The translations under genes and the position numbers were made by a program. Positions 47,590 through 56,848 of a DNA stretch of 64,000 bases are shown piece by piece (position 1 is the first letter of the stretch; every line of letters starts with the position of its first letter). Origin of the DNA: CAVWDI01 sp963753725 (GTDB taxonomy: Bacteria > Chloroflexota > Anaerolineae > Anaerolineales > UBA4823); contig CAVWDI010000002.1 in NCBI GenBank assembly GCA_963753725.1, forward strand, positions 29,237-93,236, given 5' to 3'. The notes under the pieces are model-generated. The model saw only the letters and a program-made list of their open reading frames with translations, made no database searches and was not told the origin of the DNA.

Positions 47590-47797
47590 CTTGTATCTTT
47601 AGTTTTCCCAGAATTTTTTATAAACAAAGAAAAACTGCTCAACTGGTATATCGAGCGGTTCGAGTTGTGACCCGTAGCGGATGAGTTCCGAACCACCCCT
47701 CATCCCTAACATCAGGGGGAATAAGTCACTTCAGGAACACTTTTTAATATAATTTCGACTCCAATAAACGTCAAGGGACGCTGGCGTTACCTAGTTT
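47590..47797 (-). repeat. Promoter-bearing dispersed repeat, copy 3
   Basis: TTGACG (47774-47769), 17 bases, TATATT (47751-47746), then AAAAAGTGTTCCTGAAGTGAC. Downstream a degraded frame shows LIRYGSQLEPLDIPVEQFFF. This is the same unit as at 62.4-62.7 kb. The rest of 47287-47589 and 47798-47872 contains nothing I can identify. Confidence 0.65.
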
Positions 47798-47872
47798 ATT
47801 TGAAGCCTATGAAATATATGACAAATTAGAAGCCAAGAGGCAATTGGAAGACAAGAAGCTGGAATAAATACC

Positions 47873-48537
47873 TTAACGCTCAAGACGCCGGTTGGTGATC
47901 AGGATATATACGCTGGTCAGGAATACCCAAGCGGGGAAAACATAGCGCGCCTCCCGGATCGAAACGGCGAAAAACAAAAAGACCAGCGCAACGATATAGG
48001 TGATGATGGTCAGCCAGCGCGGCATCACTTCCGCCCGGGTCCAGATGGTGCCGATCGAGAGCATATACACCCCTGCAATGCGTAAGATATAGTTGCCCAT
48101 GATCTCGTTCATAAACATAAACCCGAAAATGTAGATATCACCATCGGCCAGCAAATCGCCGGCCAGGGTGTAGGTGCCAAATACTGGCTCCTATGGTGGC
48201 TGCAAAGATGAACATCAGGACTACATAGGAAATACCGCTGCCTAAAAACACGGTAGCGAAGAAGCGGTCTTCCCGCTCGCCGATATGATCGCGGATCACC
48301 CCCGTAAACCAGAAAAACGCGATTCCGGCAAAAGGAACCAGGCTCAACGCCAGAGAGACGGCATTAGCCCTGGCTCCCAGCCATTCTCTGCTGATATCCG
48401 CCGGGGAACTGAGTTGTGCTATTGGACAACAGCAGCATGCTGGCGACCATCAAGACCGAAAAAATGATCCCCGCCAGTGCGGCTGAACGCGGTGAGCGGA
48501 TCTGTTTTTGAATCTGACCTAGATTTTCTTCAGCCAT
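47873..48537 (-). CDS. Four-to-six-helix membrane protein, two frameshifts
   Basis: Three frames join into one protein of about 220 residues. The ATG at 48537 follows AAAGGAGCG and reads MAEENLGQIQKQIRSP, then a helix (ALAGIIFSVLMVASMLLL). An extra base in the GGGG run at 48403-48406 leads to ADISREWLGARANAVSLALS and further helices (ISYVVLMFIFAATIGAS). Another extra base near 48185 leads to FGTYTLAGDLLADGDIYIFG and the last helices (LTIITYIVALVFLFFAVSI). Span is 3n+2, as two insertions predict. Last gene of the DUF1254/sulfatase array. Function unknown. Confidence 0.75.
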
Positions 48538-48596
48538 CAAACGCTCCTTTTGTCATATTCTCAATTGTGATCATATCTTAATTATTCCATAAAGTA

Positions 48597-50597
48597 TCAA
48601 GGATTAATCACCGAGATCCTGGGCGCGACGTGACCAGTTTCCCAACCGGGTGCCTTGCTGGCAGCGACAGCCACCACTGAGCGGCCAAGCTCTTGAATCT
48701 CAACCGAGTTTCTGCCAAAAGACCGGCCATGTGAGACCAGGACAACCAAATCCCCTTCGCTGGATGTCTGCTCAGCCCATTCTACCTTGTCAGCCTGCCC
48801 AGGTTTGTATTCCACCCGTTCGGGGAGCACGATCCCGGCATCCGCCAGCTGCTCCAGGGTGACCGGACCGACGATCAACGGCTTGCCTGGGGCTGCAACT
48901 GCAGCAATGCTGACCGCTGTGTGCAGATCATCGATCCGGGAGGGTTGTAAATCACGTTCGGATATAGCCAATACGACGCGCTCAGCAGGCGAGTCGGAGG
49001 TCGCAACTATTGCCACAGGGCAATCTACCGTTCGTGTTACCTCGTCGGCCAGGCTCTCCACCAGAAACTGGGTAACCGGACGAGGGCCGGGCCACTGCAG
49101 CAAGACCAGTGAAGCATTATTCTCGATCGCCGCCTGGCTGATCCCCTCCGCCAGGTTGCGGTCGACACGCATCCGGCTATCCCCTTCCAATCCCAGAGAG
49201 TGCAATGTGTCGTCGATTGCGGTCAATTTACCTCTGGCTTCAGACAAATCTTCTTGGGGAAGGGTGACCACCACCGGGATGAGCATGCCCCCATTGGCTT
49301 CGGCAATCTGTCCTGCGAATCGCAGGCGCGGCGCCAGTTGCTTGGTAACATCATGGGTGGGTACCAAGACCACTTCTCCTAGCCGGCGCGCCTCCCCACT
49401 GGGCTGTTCGATCCGGGCGGCATATTTCGGAGTACCCAAGGATGTGATGAATAAACTGACCGCAATCACTACCATCACGGCGTTGACCACCTCGTCGCCA
49501 TACAGGCCCAGTTCAAGGCCGACAATGGTGGCAGCCAGGGTTGCCGCAGCCTGGGCGACAGAAACGGAGAACAGCAAGCCGGCTTCGGCGCTACTCAAAC
49601 GGAAGAGCCGACCGGTAAGCCAGGCCGCGACCAGCTTGCCAACCACCAGGGCAAGGCTGAGCCATAGCGCCAGCTGGATTGTTGCAGATGTGAACATCAC
49701 CGCGGGGTCGAAGAGCAAACCAACGGACACCAGGAAGGCCGGGATGAACAGCGCATTCCCGAAGAAGTCTACGTGCTCCATCAGAGCGCTTTCGTTGGGC
49801 ACCAGGCGGTTGAGACCAAATCCTGCAAAGAAGGCGCCAAGCAGCGGTTCGATACCCACGATTTCGGCTACCACGGCCGCAGACATCAGCCCGACGAGGA
49901 TGATCATAAAGCGCAGAATGCGCCCCCGCCCCAGGGTTGAAAAGAACCAGCGTGTGATCCAGGGTAAGACCACCAGGCACCATGCCCCCAGGATGACCAA
50001 ACCCATCGCGATGGAGAGAATTAGCTGGGTACCGGTTTGATCTCCTGTCTCAGAACCGGCTACCAGGGCCAGCACCAGCAGTGAGACGGTGTCGGTGATA
50101 GCGCTGGCTCCGAGAGTTGCTGCGCCGGCCCGATTTTTGGTCAGGTCAAACTGCTTGAGAACCGGATAGGCGATCAGCGTGAATGAAGCCCAAAAGGAGC
50201 CGATCAATATGGCGGCCTTGGTGTCATAGCCCAGCTGCAGGGTGATGAAGGTGCCCAGAACGAATGGAATAACCGAGGTAATCAGTCCGAAGCCGCCGGA
50301 GATTTTCCAGAAACGGCGGAAGGTCTCGATGTCCATCTGCAGCCCGGCCAGGAAGATCAGGTACAGGATGCCGATCTGGCCAATATTCTCGATGGCTCGA
50401 AAATCGTCCAGGATGCCCAGCATATTGGGACCGATCAGCGCCCCGCCAATCAGCAGCCCAAGCAGCCCAGGCAGGCGCAATCGCTCCGCAATCAGCGGAC
50501 CGAAGATGATAATGATGCCCAGAACTAAAAAGGCGAAGGCTGGGCCGTTACGGATGGCTTCAGTGATCATGTAATTCTTCTCCATAAGGACTGCCAA
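48597..50597 (-). CDS. CPA2-family cation/proton antiporter with USP-like tail
   Basis: 666 residues. The first ~390 form 11-13 helices with KefB/NapA-type motifs: GPLIAERLRLPGLLGLLIGG, ILYLIFLAGLQMDIETF, GASAITDTVSLLVLALVAGS and a GVEPLLGAFFAGFGLNR-like segment. The C-terminal 270 residues are cytosolic and resemble universal-stress-protein domains (VVLVPTHDVTKQLAPRL, LVVLVSHGRSFGRNSVEI). It exchanges Na+ or K+ for H+. It follows the BASS-family gene by 41 bases and could restore the Na+ gradient that BASS uptake spends (inference). Confidence 0.9.
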   Translation of the reverse strand: MAVLMEKNYMITEAIRNGPAFAFLVLGIIIIFGPLIAERLRLPGLLGLLIGGALIGPNMLGILDDFRAIENIGQIGILYLIFLAGLQMDIETFRRFWKISGGFGLITSVIPFVLGTFITLQLGYDTKAAILIGSFWASFTLIAYPVLKQFDLTKNRAGAATLGASAITDTVSLLVLALVAGSETGDQTGTQLILSIAMGLVILGAWCLVVLPWITRWFFSTLGRGRILRFMIILVGLMSAAVVAEIVGIEPLLGAFFAGFGLNRLVPNESALMEHVDFFGNALFIPAFLVSVGLLFDPAVMFTSATIQLALWLSLALVVGKLVAAWLTGRLFRLSSAEAGLLFSVSVAQAAATLAATIVGLELGLYGDEVVNAVMVVIAVSLFITSLGTPKYAARIEQPSGEARRLGEVVLVPTHDVTKQLAPRLRFAGQIAEANGGMLIPVVVTLPQEDLSEARGKLTAIDDTLHSLGLEGDSRMRVDRNLAEGISQAAIENNASLVLLQWPGPRPVTQFLVESLADEVTRTVDCPVAIVATSDSPAERVVLAISERDLQPSRIDDLHTAVSIAAVAAPGKPLIVGPVTLEQLADAGIVLPERVEYKPGQADKVEWAEQTSSEGDLVVLVSHGRSFGRNSVEIQELGRSVVAVAASKAPGWETGHVAPRISVINP

Positions 50598-50638
50598 TCA
50601 GAGACTCTGACTGGCAGTCCTCTAAAAACGCTAACCTT

Positions 50639-51481
50639 TCATTCTTTCTTCGCCGCGCGTTTGCCTAATTCCAGGGCCAGCGGGATTAAGACCACCATGA
50701 CAATCAGCGAGTAGACCACCACCATCACGACCTCATCGTTGCCGAAGTTCATCGTGGCGACCACCATCGCCGCAGCGATATTGCGCTGCCCGGCACCCAG
50801 GGCCTGCAGCCAATCACCCGCTTTCCCCAGCTTGCCCAGCAGGTAACCGCCAGCCGTGGTCAGGATCACCAAAATCAGGCTGGCCAGCAAACCGCCGGAG
50901 CCTAACAAACCGACCACGTTGCTGAAATTCAGCACGACCATCAGCACCAACAGGATCAGTAAGCTCAGGTTGGAGGCCTGGGAGAAGGAGGGCAGCGCCG
51001 AGGCGGCCGCATCTGGATAGCGGGCACGCACAAACAGGCTCACCGCCAGCGGGATCAGGATCAGGTAAACCAGCCCGGCAGCGATATCCCAAAACGTGAC
51101 CGAAATTCCGGTCAGCAGCAAGGGCAGGGCAATTGGCAGCACCACGATCGTGGCCACGACCAGGAGCACCATCAAGCCGGTGGCGGCGGCGGTATCCACT
51201 TTGGCAAATACAGCCGTTTTGGGCAGCGCCGGTGCACCGGCGGCCAATGAGACCAGCAGCAGCCCGACGGCCAAAGGCTCATCCAGGGAAAAGACCCGGA
51301 TGAGGATCAAGGCCAGGATGGGTGGAACGACAAAGTTGGCCAGTAAAGCGATGATCACAAAACGGACGTTGCGCAGCGGCCCGGTGATCTGGGCTATCGT
51401 CAGGCTCAGGCCCATCGAAATAATCGTGCCCAGCACAAAGACCAGGCCCATCAGGTTGTAAAGTGTATTTAGCAATTCCAT
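50639..51481 (-). CDS. BASS-family (bile acid:sodium symporter-like) transporter
   Basis: 280 residues from the ATG at 51481 (GAGGAG upstream), with about nine to ten helices. The crossover motifs are recognisable: VSLAAGAPALPKTAVFAKVD for the first and GAGQRNIAAAMVVATMNFGN for the second. BASS proteins import organic anions such as bile acids, pyruvate or pantoate with Na+. Here it sits right after six DUF1254 genes and a sulfatase, suggesting an organic sulfate or carboxylate. Substrate unproven. Confidence 0.87.
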   Translation of the reverse strand: MELLNTLYNLMGLVFVLGTIISMGLSLTIAQITGPLRNVRFVIIALLANFVVPPILALILIRVFSLDEPLAVGLLLVSLAAGAPALPKTAVFAKVDTAAATGLMVLLVVATIVVLPIALPLLLTGISVTFWDIAAGLVYLILIPLAVSLFVRARYPDAAASALPSFSQASNLSLLILLVLMVVLNFSNVVGLLGSGGLLASLILVILTTAGGYLLGKLGKAGDWLQALGAGQRNIAAAMVVATMNFGNDEVVMVVVYSLIVMVVLIPLALELGKRAAKKE

Positions 51482-51531
51482 AATTTTTCTCCTCAATTCC
51501 AAAAGAGTTTATCTATCTTGTACTGTTCTCA

Positions 51532-52891
51532 TCAGACCCGCTGCCATTTGGGTGGGTCCCAGCGTCCCACGATTGCATCCTGCTGCGGCCCATAGAGACG
51601 CATGATCGGGATGATGCCCCCGGACCGCGGCGAGGGTAGCCAGTTGCTCTCCTTGTCCTTGCCCGGCGACTCGTGCTGGATGTACAGCGACAAGGAGCCA
51701 TCCTCGTTGAAGGCCAACTCGTCACGGTCACCAATGGCGAACCGATCTATTGGGTTCGCGACCTGGAACATCTGGCTGTCATACATGGACAGCGACCAGA
51801 ATCCATCGACTGGGGGCAGTTCTCCCTCGGCGAAGTGAAGCACATAGTTGTTGGCGCCATCGAGCGGTTGGCCCGTGTCGTCGACCATCGCCAGTGGATA
51901 GAGGGCATCTTCGGGGATATTCGCCCCGATCGCCCACCAGGCAATGGTTGCACGCATGAGGTATGCCATCCCCCAGTTACCGAGTGGCTGGAGATCAAAC
52001 CACCACCCGTTGCGGATGCGTCCAGGGTTTGCCCAGTAGTCATCGATCCGCTGCTGTCCGAGCTGGACCGCTCGGGTCAGGGCTTCGCGACTCTGGGATG
52101 GCAGCGCATCGAAATCGATCGGCTGCGATGCCTCGAGACCCAGGCGGGCCATGCGGTGCAGCATCGGGTAGTCGAAGTTGTGCGGGGGATTGGCCTGCCA
52201 GAGCTCGCCAAACAGGCTCCAGAAGGTGGTTGCGTCCATGGCGCGCACCTGCTGGGCGGGAGGAACGTCCATCACGATGTCCGGGTCGACCGTGCCTGCG
52301 GGAGGCGTGTACGGCTGACCCCACCGGCTGAGCGGTACGGCCTGCAACTGGTCCTGGAAGGCGTTGGCCTCGGACACGGTCCTTGCGACTCGCCCTCGTG
52401 CGGCCTGGCAGCCAGCCGAAGGAGGTCGGCGACTGGATCTTCTCGACTCCCTCCGGGAGCGCTCCACGCCAGTCCGGTCCAACAAGTGCGAAGGTGAAGG
52501 CTCCGGGGCCCGTGGTGCGCGTCCCGGGTGACGCGAACACATCCGTCCAGGCATCGAGTATGGGCATCAAGTAGTAGTGCCCCGTGGACTCGGGCAGGCT
52601 GATCACCAGCGGCTCATCCGACACGTCGTACCACAGCCACGAATAGAGCGTGTCGAAGTTCGGGCCGACGACTTCCCGTACGGAGGCGTCCGGGAAGTTG
52701 CGCAGATGCGTGAACTGGTTCATCGGGCCGCGCATCTGCTTGCCGTCGGAAGCCTCCTGATTGGTGAGTACCCGGCGGTGAACTTCCATCTGGACGATTG
52801 CCGAAGCGTAGAGGTACGCCTCGATCGCGATTTTCGTGGCTTCTTCATCTGTCAAAGGATATGTGGGTGAAATCTTGTCATGTGAACACAT
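51532..52891 (-). CDS. DUF1254/DUF1214 protein, paralogue F, frameshifted
   Basis: Corrected length 452 residues from the ATG at 52891 (AAGGAG upstream). The DUF1254 half has KIAIEAYLYASAIVQMEVHR, VVGPNFDTLYSWLWYDVSDE and LPESTGHYYLMPILDAW. The DUF1214 half has ANNYVLHFAEGELPPVDGFW, SLSMYD, NEDGSLSLYIQHESPG and NWLPSPRSG. One extra base at 52381-52382 (AAGGACC instead of AAGACC) breaks it. The near-identical paralogue B is intact here and shows the correct frame. Function of this family is unknown; no signal peptide is seen. Confidence 0.88.
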
Positions 52892-52931
52892 GGTATCTTT
52901 ATCTCCTTGTTTATCAGGCATGATTGATTCG

Positions 52932-52967
52932 GGTCTGACGGCGATTAGCGACAATTGCCGTCAGACC
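52932..52967 (-). repeat. Intergenic hairpin between DUF1254 genes E and F
   Basis: GGTCTGACGGCGATT and AATTGCCGTCAGACC form a 15-bp stem with one G-T pair and the loop AGCGAC. It lacks a U-tract, so RNA stabilisation or recombination is more likely than termination. Its twin is at 56803-56834. Confidence 0.75.
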
Positions 52968-52985
52968 AGATTTAGGTTAGGTCTA

Positions 52986-53924
52986 TCATTTGACCGGTAC
53001 GATTTTGGGGAAGGTCCAAGAGCCATTCAAAATTTCTTCTTCCGGCTCATACATGCGGATGGCGTAGTTCCAGCCTGCGGCAATCGGCAGATAGTTGATC
53101 TGATTCGGATCGCCGCCGAAATGAATGGTGATGGAACCATCCTCGTTGGGTTTGGCGGTCACATTGTTATAGCTGTAGATGCCCAGATCGTTTTCTGGAA
53201 TAAAGCCATTCGCATCGTAAACAATCACCGACCAGAAGGCGCGTACCGGCACATCCTGTGGTACGTTCAGCACATGTGGGGTGCCATCGTTTTTCTCCAC
53301 CGAGCCGACGTCGGCAATGGTTTGCTTGTTGGGTAAGCCACCCCAACCGGCCGCCGCAAAGATCAAGTGCCTGATGGGATCCACTTCTTCTTTGGTTCCG
53401 AATGCGCCCACATTGCTAGCACCCAGTTGGGCAAGGGTGTTCAGGGCGCCTCTGGCCTCCATCATCTGCTCAATGTTCCAATCAGGAACATCCAGCGCAC
53501 CCGAATTACCCCCTTCAATTTTGAGGGCATCTTGCAAGGTGTTGGCGACCTTGATATCCTCCGGATCATTGGCATCCATGAAAGTACGCACGGTCAGCTG
53601 GGCGTAGCGGGTGCCGACTTCCGCCTGGGTTAGTTCGTAGCGGCCGGGTTGGGTCTTGGCAAAGCTGTAGTGATCCTGGTTGATGACCTGCAGGCTTTGA
53701 TATCGCCCGCCGGTTTCCGGCATGATCACGGTCACAGGTTCGCTCAGATACACCACTGCGGCGGAATAGAGCGTATCGAGGTTCATGCGGATGACGGTTT
53801 GTTGATCGATGGGGGTTGGGGCGCGGAAGTGAAGCCAGTTGCCCAGGCCCACCATGTCATAGATTTTTTTGATCGCGACATCGGATTCAGCACGGGTAAA
53901 GTTCGTAACGTTGACATCTTTCAT
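52986..53924 (-). CDS. DUF1254/DUF1214 protein, paralogue E
   Basis: 312 residues from the ATG at 53924, with AAGGAG upstream. Shorter than its neighbours. It starts MKDVNVTNFTRAESDVAIKK and carries DQQTVIRMNLDTLYSAAVVY and MPETGGRYQSLQVINQDHYS in the first domain. PQDVPVRAFWSVIVYDANGF, NNVTAKPNEDGSITIHFGGD and NYLPIAAGWNYAIRMYEPEE lie in the second. The N-x-D-T-L-Y-S and W-S-x-x-x-Y-D motifs define the family. It is intact, with no signal peptide. The divergent, compact form suggests a distinct role from B/F and A/D. Confidence 0.88.
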   Translation of the reverse strand: MKDVNVTNFTRAESDVAIKKIYDMVGLGNWLHFRAPTPIDQQTVIRMNLDTLYSAAVVYLSEPVTVIMPETGGRYQSLQVINQDHYSFAKTQPGRYELTQAEVGTRYAQLTVRTFMDANDPEDIKVANTLQDALKIEGGNSGALDVPDWNIEQMMEARGALNTLAQLGASNVGAFGTKEEVDPIRHLIFAAAGWGGLPNKQTIADVGSVEKNDGTPHVLNVPQDVPVRAFWSVIVYDANGFIPENDLGIYSYNNVTAKPNEDGSITIHFGGDPNQINYLPIAAGWNYAIRMYEPEEEILNGSWTFPKIVPVK

Positions 53925-53986
53925 TTTGCATCTCCTTTGCATTGAACAATAGGTTTGATTGATTTTTGGGTTTTCAACCCTTCCGC

Positions 53987-54018
53987 ACCGATGGCGGAGT
54001 CCAACTGCCAGCGAGGGC
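53987..54018. repeat. Intergenic direct repeat, copy 1 (twin at 56759-56790)
   Basis: 32 bases beginning ACCGATGGCGGAGTCCA match 27 of 32 positions in 56759-56790. Each copy lies between the end of one gene and the start of the next in the array. The pair points to duplication of gene plus spacer. Confidence 0.65.
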
Positions 54019-54071
54019 GGCTTGTTCGGGCCAGTAAACGCACAGCGCCCGGAGGAATAATCCCCGCCGCC

Positions 54072-55485
54072 TCACGCCACCCGCACGACGCCGGGCATGT
54101 TGTAGCTGGCGTCGATGAGGGGCGTGGCAGCGCCGTAGAAACGAGCGGTGAAGCGGAAACCATCCCTGGGCGCGGGCAGCCAGTTCTGGCGCTGCTTCGG
54201 GTCGGTCGGCTCATCGTGCTGGACATAGATCACCAGCTTGCCATCCCCGGTGTGCAGCTTGCCGCGCTCAAGCATGAAGCTGTTGAGCGCATAGCGGTCG
54301 ATCGGGTTGTCGTGGAAATACCCTTCGAGATCGTAGAGCGGCATTTCCCAGAACTCGGTCACCGGCGGCATGTCGTTCAGGTCGAACGTGATCGTGTAGC
54401 AGTGCTCGCCTGAGAGCGGCCGGCCATCGGAATCGTCCCAACAGTTTGCGGACGTATGCGATCGGGAGGGAACGGGGGAGAGAACAGCCTGCAATCCGGC
54501 CCATGCCCGCCATTGCCAGTTGGTGTCGCTGTAGCCAAGATCGTTGTCAAATTTCCAGCCATTTCGGCCTTCGGTGAAGTTCATGGCCATCCCATCCAGC
54601 ACTTCCTTCTTTCCATCCTCAATCCCCGCCTCCACCGCAGCCGCGATCTCGGGTGTCAATCCGGCGGGATCAAAGGGCATGCCGGCCTTGAGTCCAAGGC
54701 GCTCGAAACGCGTAAAGGCGGTTACTTCACGATAGCTATCGGTCTGTTTCGTGAAACTGGGATCGTTCAGCACCAGGCTGACCCACCGCAGAAAGTCCAC
54801 GCCCGTGAGCTTGCCCGGCTCACGGACCGTCTCCATGCCAGGATAGGTGGCATAGTCGGCTTTGGTCAGCGGCACATCCTCAGCTCTCACCTCCTCGCGT
54901 CCGGCAACAATCCACTGGCTGAGCGACATGGCCGTGATGCGGTCCTGGATGGCGTTGACGATCTGGATCTCTTCCTCCGTATCGTCGGTGAGAGCGACGC
55001 GTGCCAGTACCCCGGCAAAGTTGGACTGAGACTGCACGATGTCGGCCCCAACGAACCCCGTCGGGCAGCTTGCCGCTCCAGTTCGGACCGAGAAGCAACC
55101 GCCGTACTGGGCCAGGTGCATTGAACTGACTGCCGATCAAGTGCCACCAGCGCGCGTAGTTGTCGTGAAGTTGGACGCTCCAGTAATGATCCTTGATCTC
55201 CGGAACCGTGATGACCGCGGGTTCCTTTGACAGATCAAACATGCCAACGCCATAGAGCGTGGTGGCGTTGGGTGTAGTGGCGACACGCGGCAGGGCCTTC
55301 ATCGGTCTGCGAAACCAACTCAGACGGTTGATACCCGCAGCGAGCGGGTTCAATTCATTCTGCGTGAAGTTGTAACGCAGGTGGTAGATCCCGACCGGAT
55401 GCATGCCCCACAGAAATGCTTCCTTGGCGATATCTCTGGCCTCATCTGGTGTCATTGTCATCCCCATATTTTCTTTTGTCGTCAT
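54072..55485 (-). CDS. DUF1254/DUF1214 protein, paralogue D, frameshifted
   Basis: Corrected length 470 residues from 55485. DUF1254 part: AKEAFLWGMHPVGIYHLRYN, VATTPNATTLYGVGMFDLSK and IKDHYWSVQLHDNYARWWHL. DUF1214 part: YTITFDLNDMPPVTEFWEMP, NPIDRYALNSFMLERGKLHT and NWLPAPRDGFRFTARFYG. One extra C in the run at 55056-55059 breaks the frame after GKLPDG; corrected, it continues FVGADIVQSQSNFAGVLARV. The span is 3n+1. A second compensated shift may garble the stretch near 54440-54490. It is closest to paralogue A. Confidence 0.87.
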
Positions 55486-55523
55486 TCTTGTCTCCTCATC
55501 TAGTATTCACGCCTTTGCGTTTG

Positions 55524-56726
55524 TTATCTATTAATAAACGGTGGTGGTACATAGTCGACAATTTTGTCCGGATCCGGCTGGTAAACGCGGAATAGAATTG
55601 CCAGCTTGCCACCGGGCGTATACAGCCAGTTCCCATCTTCTGGCTGACTGGAAAATTTCACCACCAGCGAGCCATCTTCCTCGAAGCGCATTTTATCCAT
55701 TGTAAGTACGTAAGAGTCGAATTCATTTGGGTGCACGAGCACCTTTTCATCATGGGCGGTAATGGAATAGAAACCAATTTCTGACAGTGGCGGCAAATCC
55801 TCTTCCGCAAAAATTATATCCCCCTCACCTTCAACGAAGCTCATGAAGTAATTTGCTTCTTCTTTCGAGTTTCCCCATAACCCAAAATTGGCTCCTGCTG
55901 CTCTGCCCATGTAGTTGCCGTTAAGGTATTCACGGGTGCCAAAAGTTGTGGTGGCCCCAATATAGCCATTGCCGACTTGAAGATTAGCGGTCTCTTGCTT
56001 GATGGCCGCATAAGCGGCATCAATGCCAGCCTGAACTTCGGCCTTTTGTTCTGCGGTGAGCGAAACATCACTCATCATGCCAATCGCGGCAAAGCGCTCA
56101 AACAGGGCGGTCTCTGTGTCCGGAACTTCGGTAAGCAATTCGTTCATATACTCGACGAAATCAGACGAAAAAGCTTTTTTCTCATCGTAAGTGGGGTAAC
56201 TACGATGTTCTTGAGGGGCATCCATAATTTGTATGGCATCTTGAATGGCACGCACGCGTTCATACTCATCTTCGTTGGCAATATCGATGCGGATCACAAT
56301 GATGGCATGATCCCCTTCCATCAAGACAGGCGTGGCATCCTTGTCCAAAAGCTGTTGGTGCTTGTTGTGGAATACAAAACGTCCGGCCTCGCCTCGGTTA
56401 GCGCGACTTCCCATATAGTAAAAATTATGGGTGAAGACATCAATGCATTGATAAACAATATAGCGGTCCTTGACTTCCGGGATTTCAAGGGTAACCGGGC
56501 CGTGGGATATATCGATAAACAGTCCACCCGTCATCGAGGTTAAATTGGGCGCCACAATTGGCATACCGACATTTTCCATGGGGAGTTTGGTATTCATTGA
56601 CGGTTTGTTGGGGGTTAGTCCCATAAACTTAAACATCCCATTGATAGTTTTTACCTGCTCCATCAGCGGATAGGCGTATACAAAGGCATCATAGGCGATA
56701 TCTTGCAGGGTTTCTTGGTTTTCCAT
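55524..56726 (-). CDS. DUF1254/DUF1214 protein, paralogue C
   Basis: 400 residues, intact. DUF1254 half: DIAYDAFVYAYPLMEQVKTI and IVAPNLTSMTGGLFIDISHG. DUF1214 half: NYFMSFVEGEGDIIFAEEDL, SEIGFYSITAHDEKVLVHPN, MRFEEDGSLVVKFSSQPEDG and NWLYTPGGKLAILFRVYQPD. It is the most divergent of the six: the usual NxDTLYS is LTSMTGG here. It starts 123 bases after the sulfatase stop, across the DR/hairpin element. No signal peptide. Confidence 0.87.
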   Translation of the reverse strand: MENQETLQDIAYDAFVYAYPLMEQVKTINGMFKFMGLTPNKPSMNTKLPMENVGMPIVAPNLTSMTGGLFIDISHGPVTLEIPEVKDRYIVYQCIDVFTHNFYYMGSRANRGEAGRFVFHNKHQQLLDKDATPVLMEGDHAIIVIRIDIANEDEYERVRAIQDAIQIMDAPQEHRSYPTYDEKKAFSSDFVEYMNELLTEVPDTETALFERFAAIGMMSDVSLTAEQKAEVQAGIDAAYAAIKQETANLQVGNGYIGATTTFGTREYLNGNYMGRAAGANFGLWGNSKEEANYFMSFVEGEGDIIFAEEDLPPLSEIGFYSITAHDEKVLVHPNEFDSYVLTMDKMRFEEDGSLVVKFSSQPEDGNWLYTPGGKLAILFRVYQPDPDKIVDYVPPPFINR

Positions 56727-56758
56727 TTTTATTACTCCTTATTTAGCGAATGCGCTTT

Positions 56759-56790
56759 ACCGATGGCGGAGTCCAGCTACCGTCGAGAGC
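56759..56790. repeat. Intergenic direct repeat, copy 2
   Basis: Same 32-base element as at 53987-54018, here followed 12 bases later by the hairpin at 56803-56834. Together they seem to be one composite spacer element. Confidence 0.65.
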
Positions 56791-56802
56791 AGTCTTTTCT
56801 GA

Positions 56803-56834
56803 CCTGACGGCGATTAGCGACAATCGCCGTCAGG
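56803..56834 (-). repeat. Intergenic hairpin after the sulfatase
   Basis: CCTGACGGCGATT and AATCGCCGTCAGG pair perfectly over 13 bases with loop AGCGAC, the same loop and stem core as at 52932-52967. It begins 15 bases beyond the sulfatase stop. No U-tract. Confidence 0.8.
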
Positions 56835-56848
56835 CCAAATTTGGATTA

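Noticed and set aside
48787..50040. 417-residue plus-strand ORF opposite the antiporter
   Set aside because: Composition is Ser/Thr/Arg-rich as expected of an antisense shadow. The minus frame encodes a clear antiporter.
52932..52967. Rho-independent terminator inside the DUF1254 array
   Set aside because: The stem is strong but no U-tract follows on either strand, and the downstream gene is in the same orientation with its own close Shine-Dalgarno.
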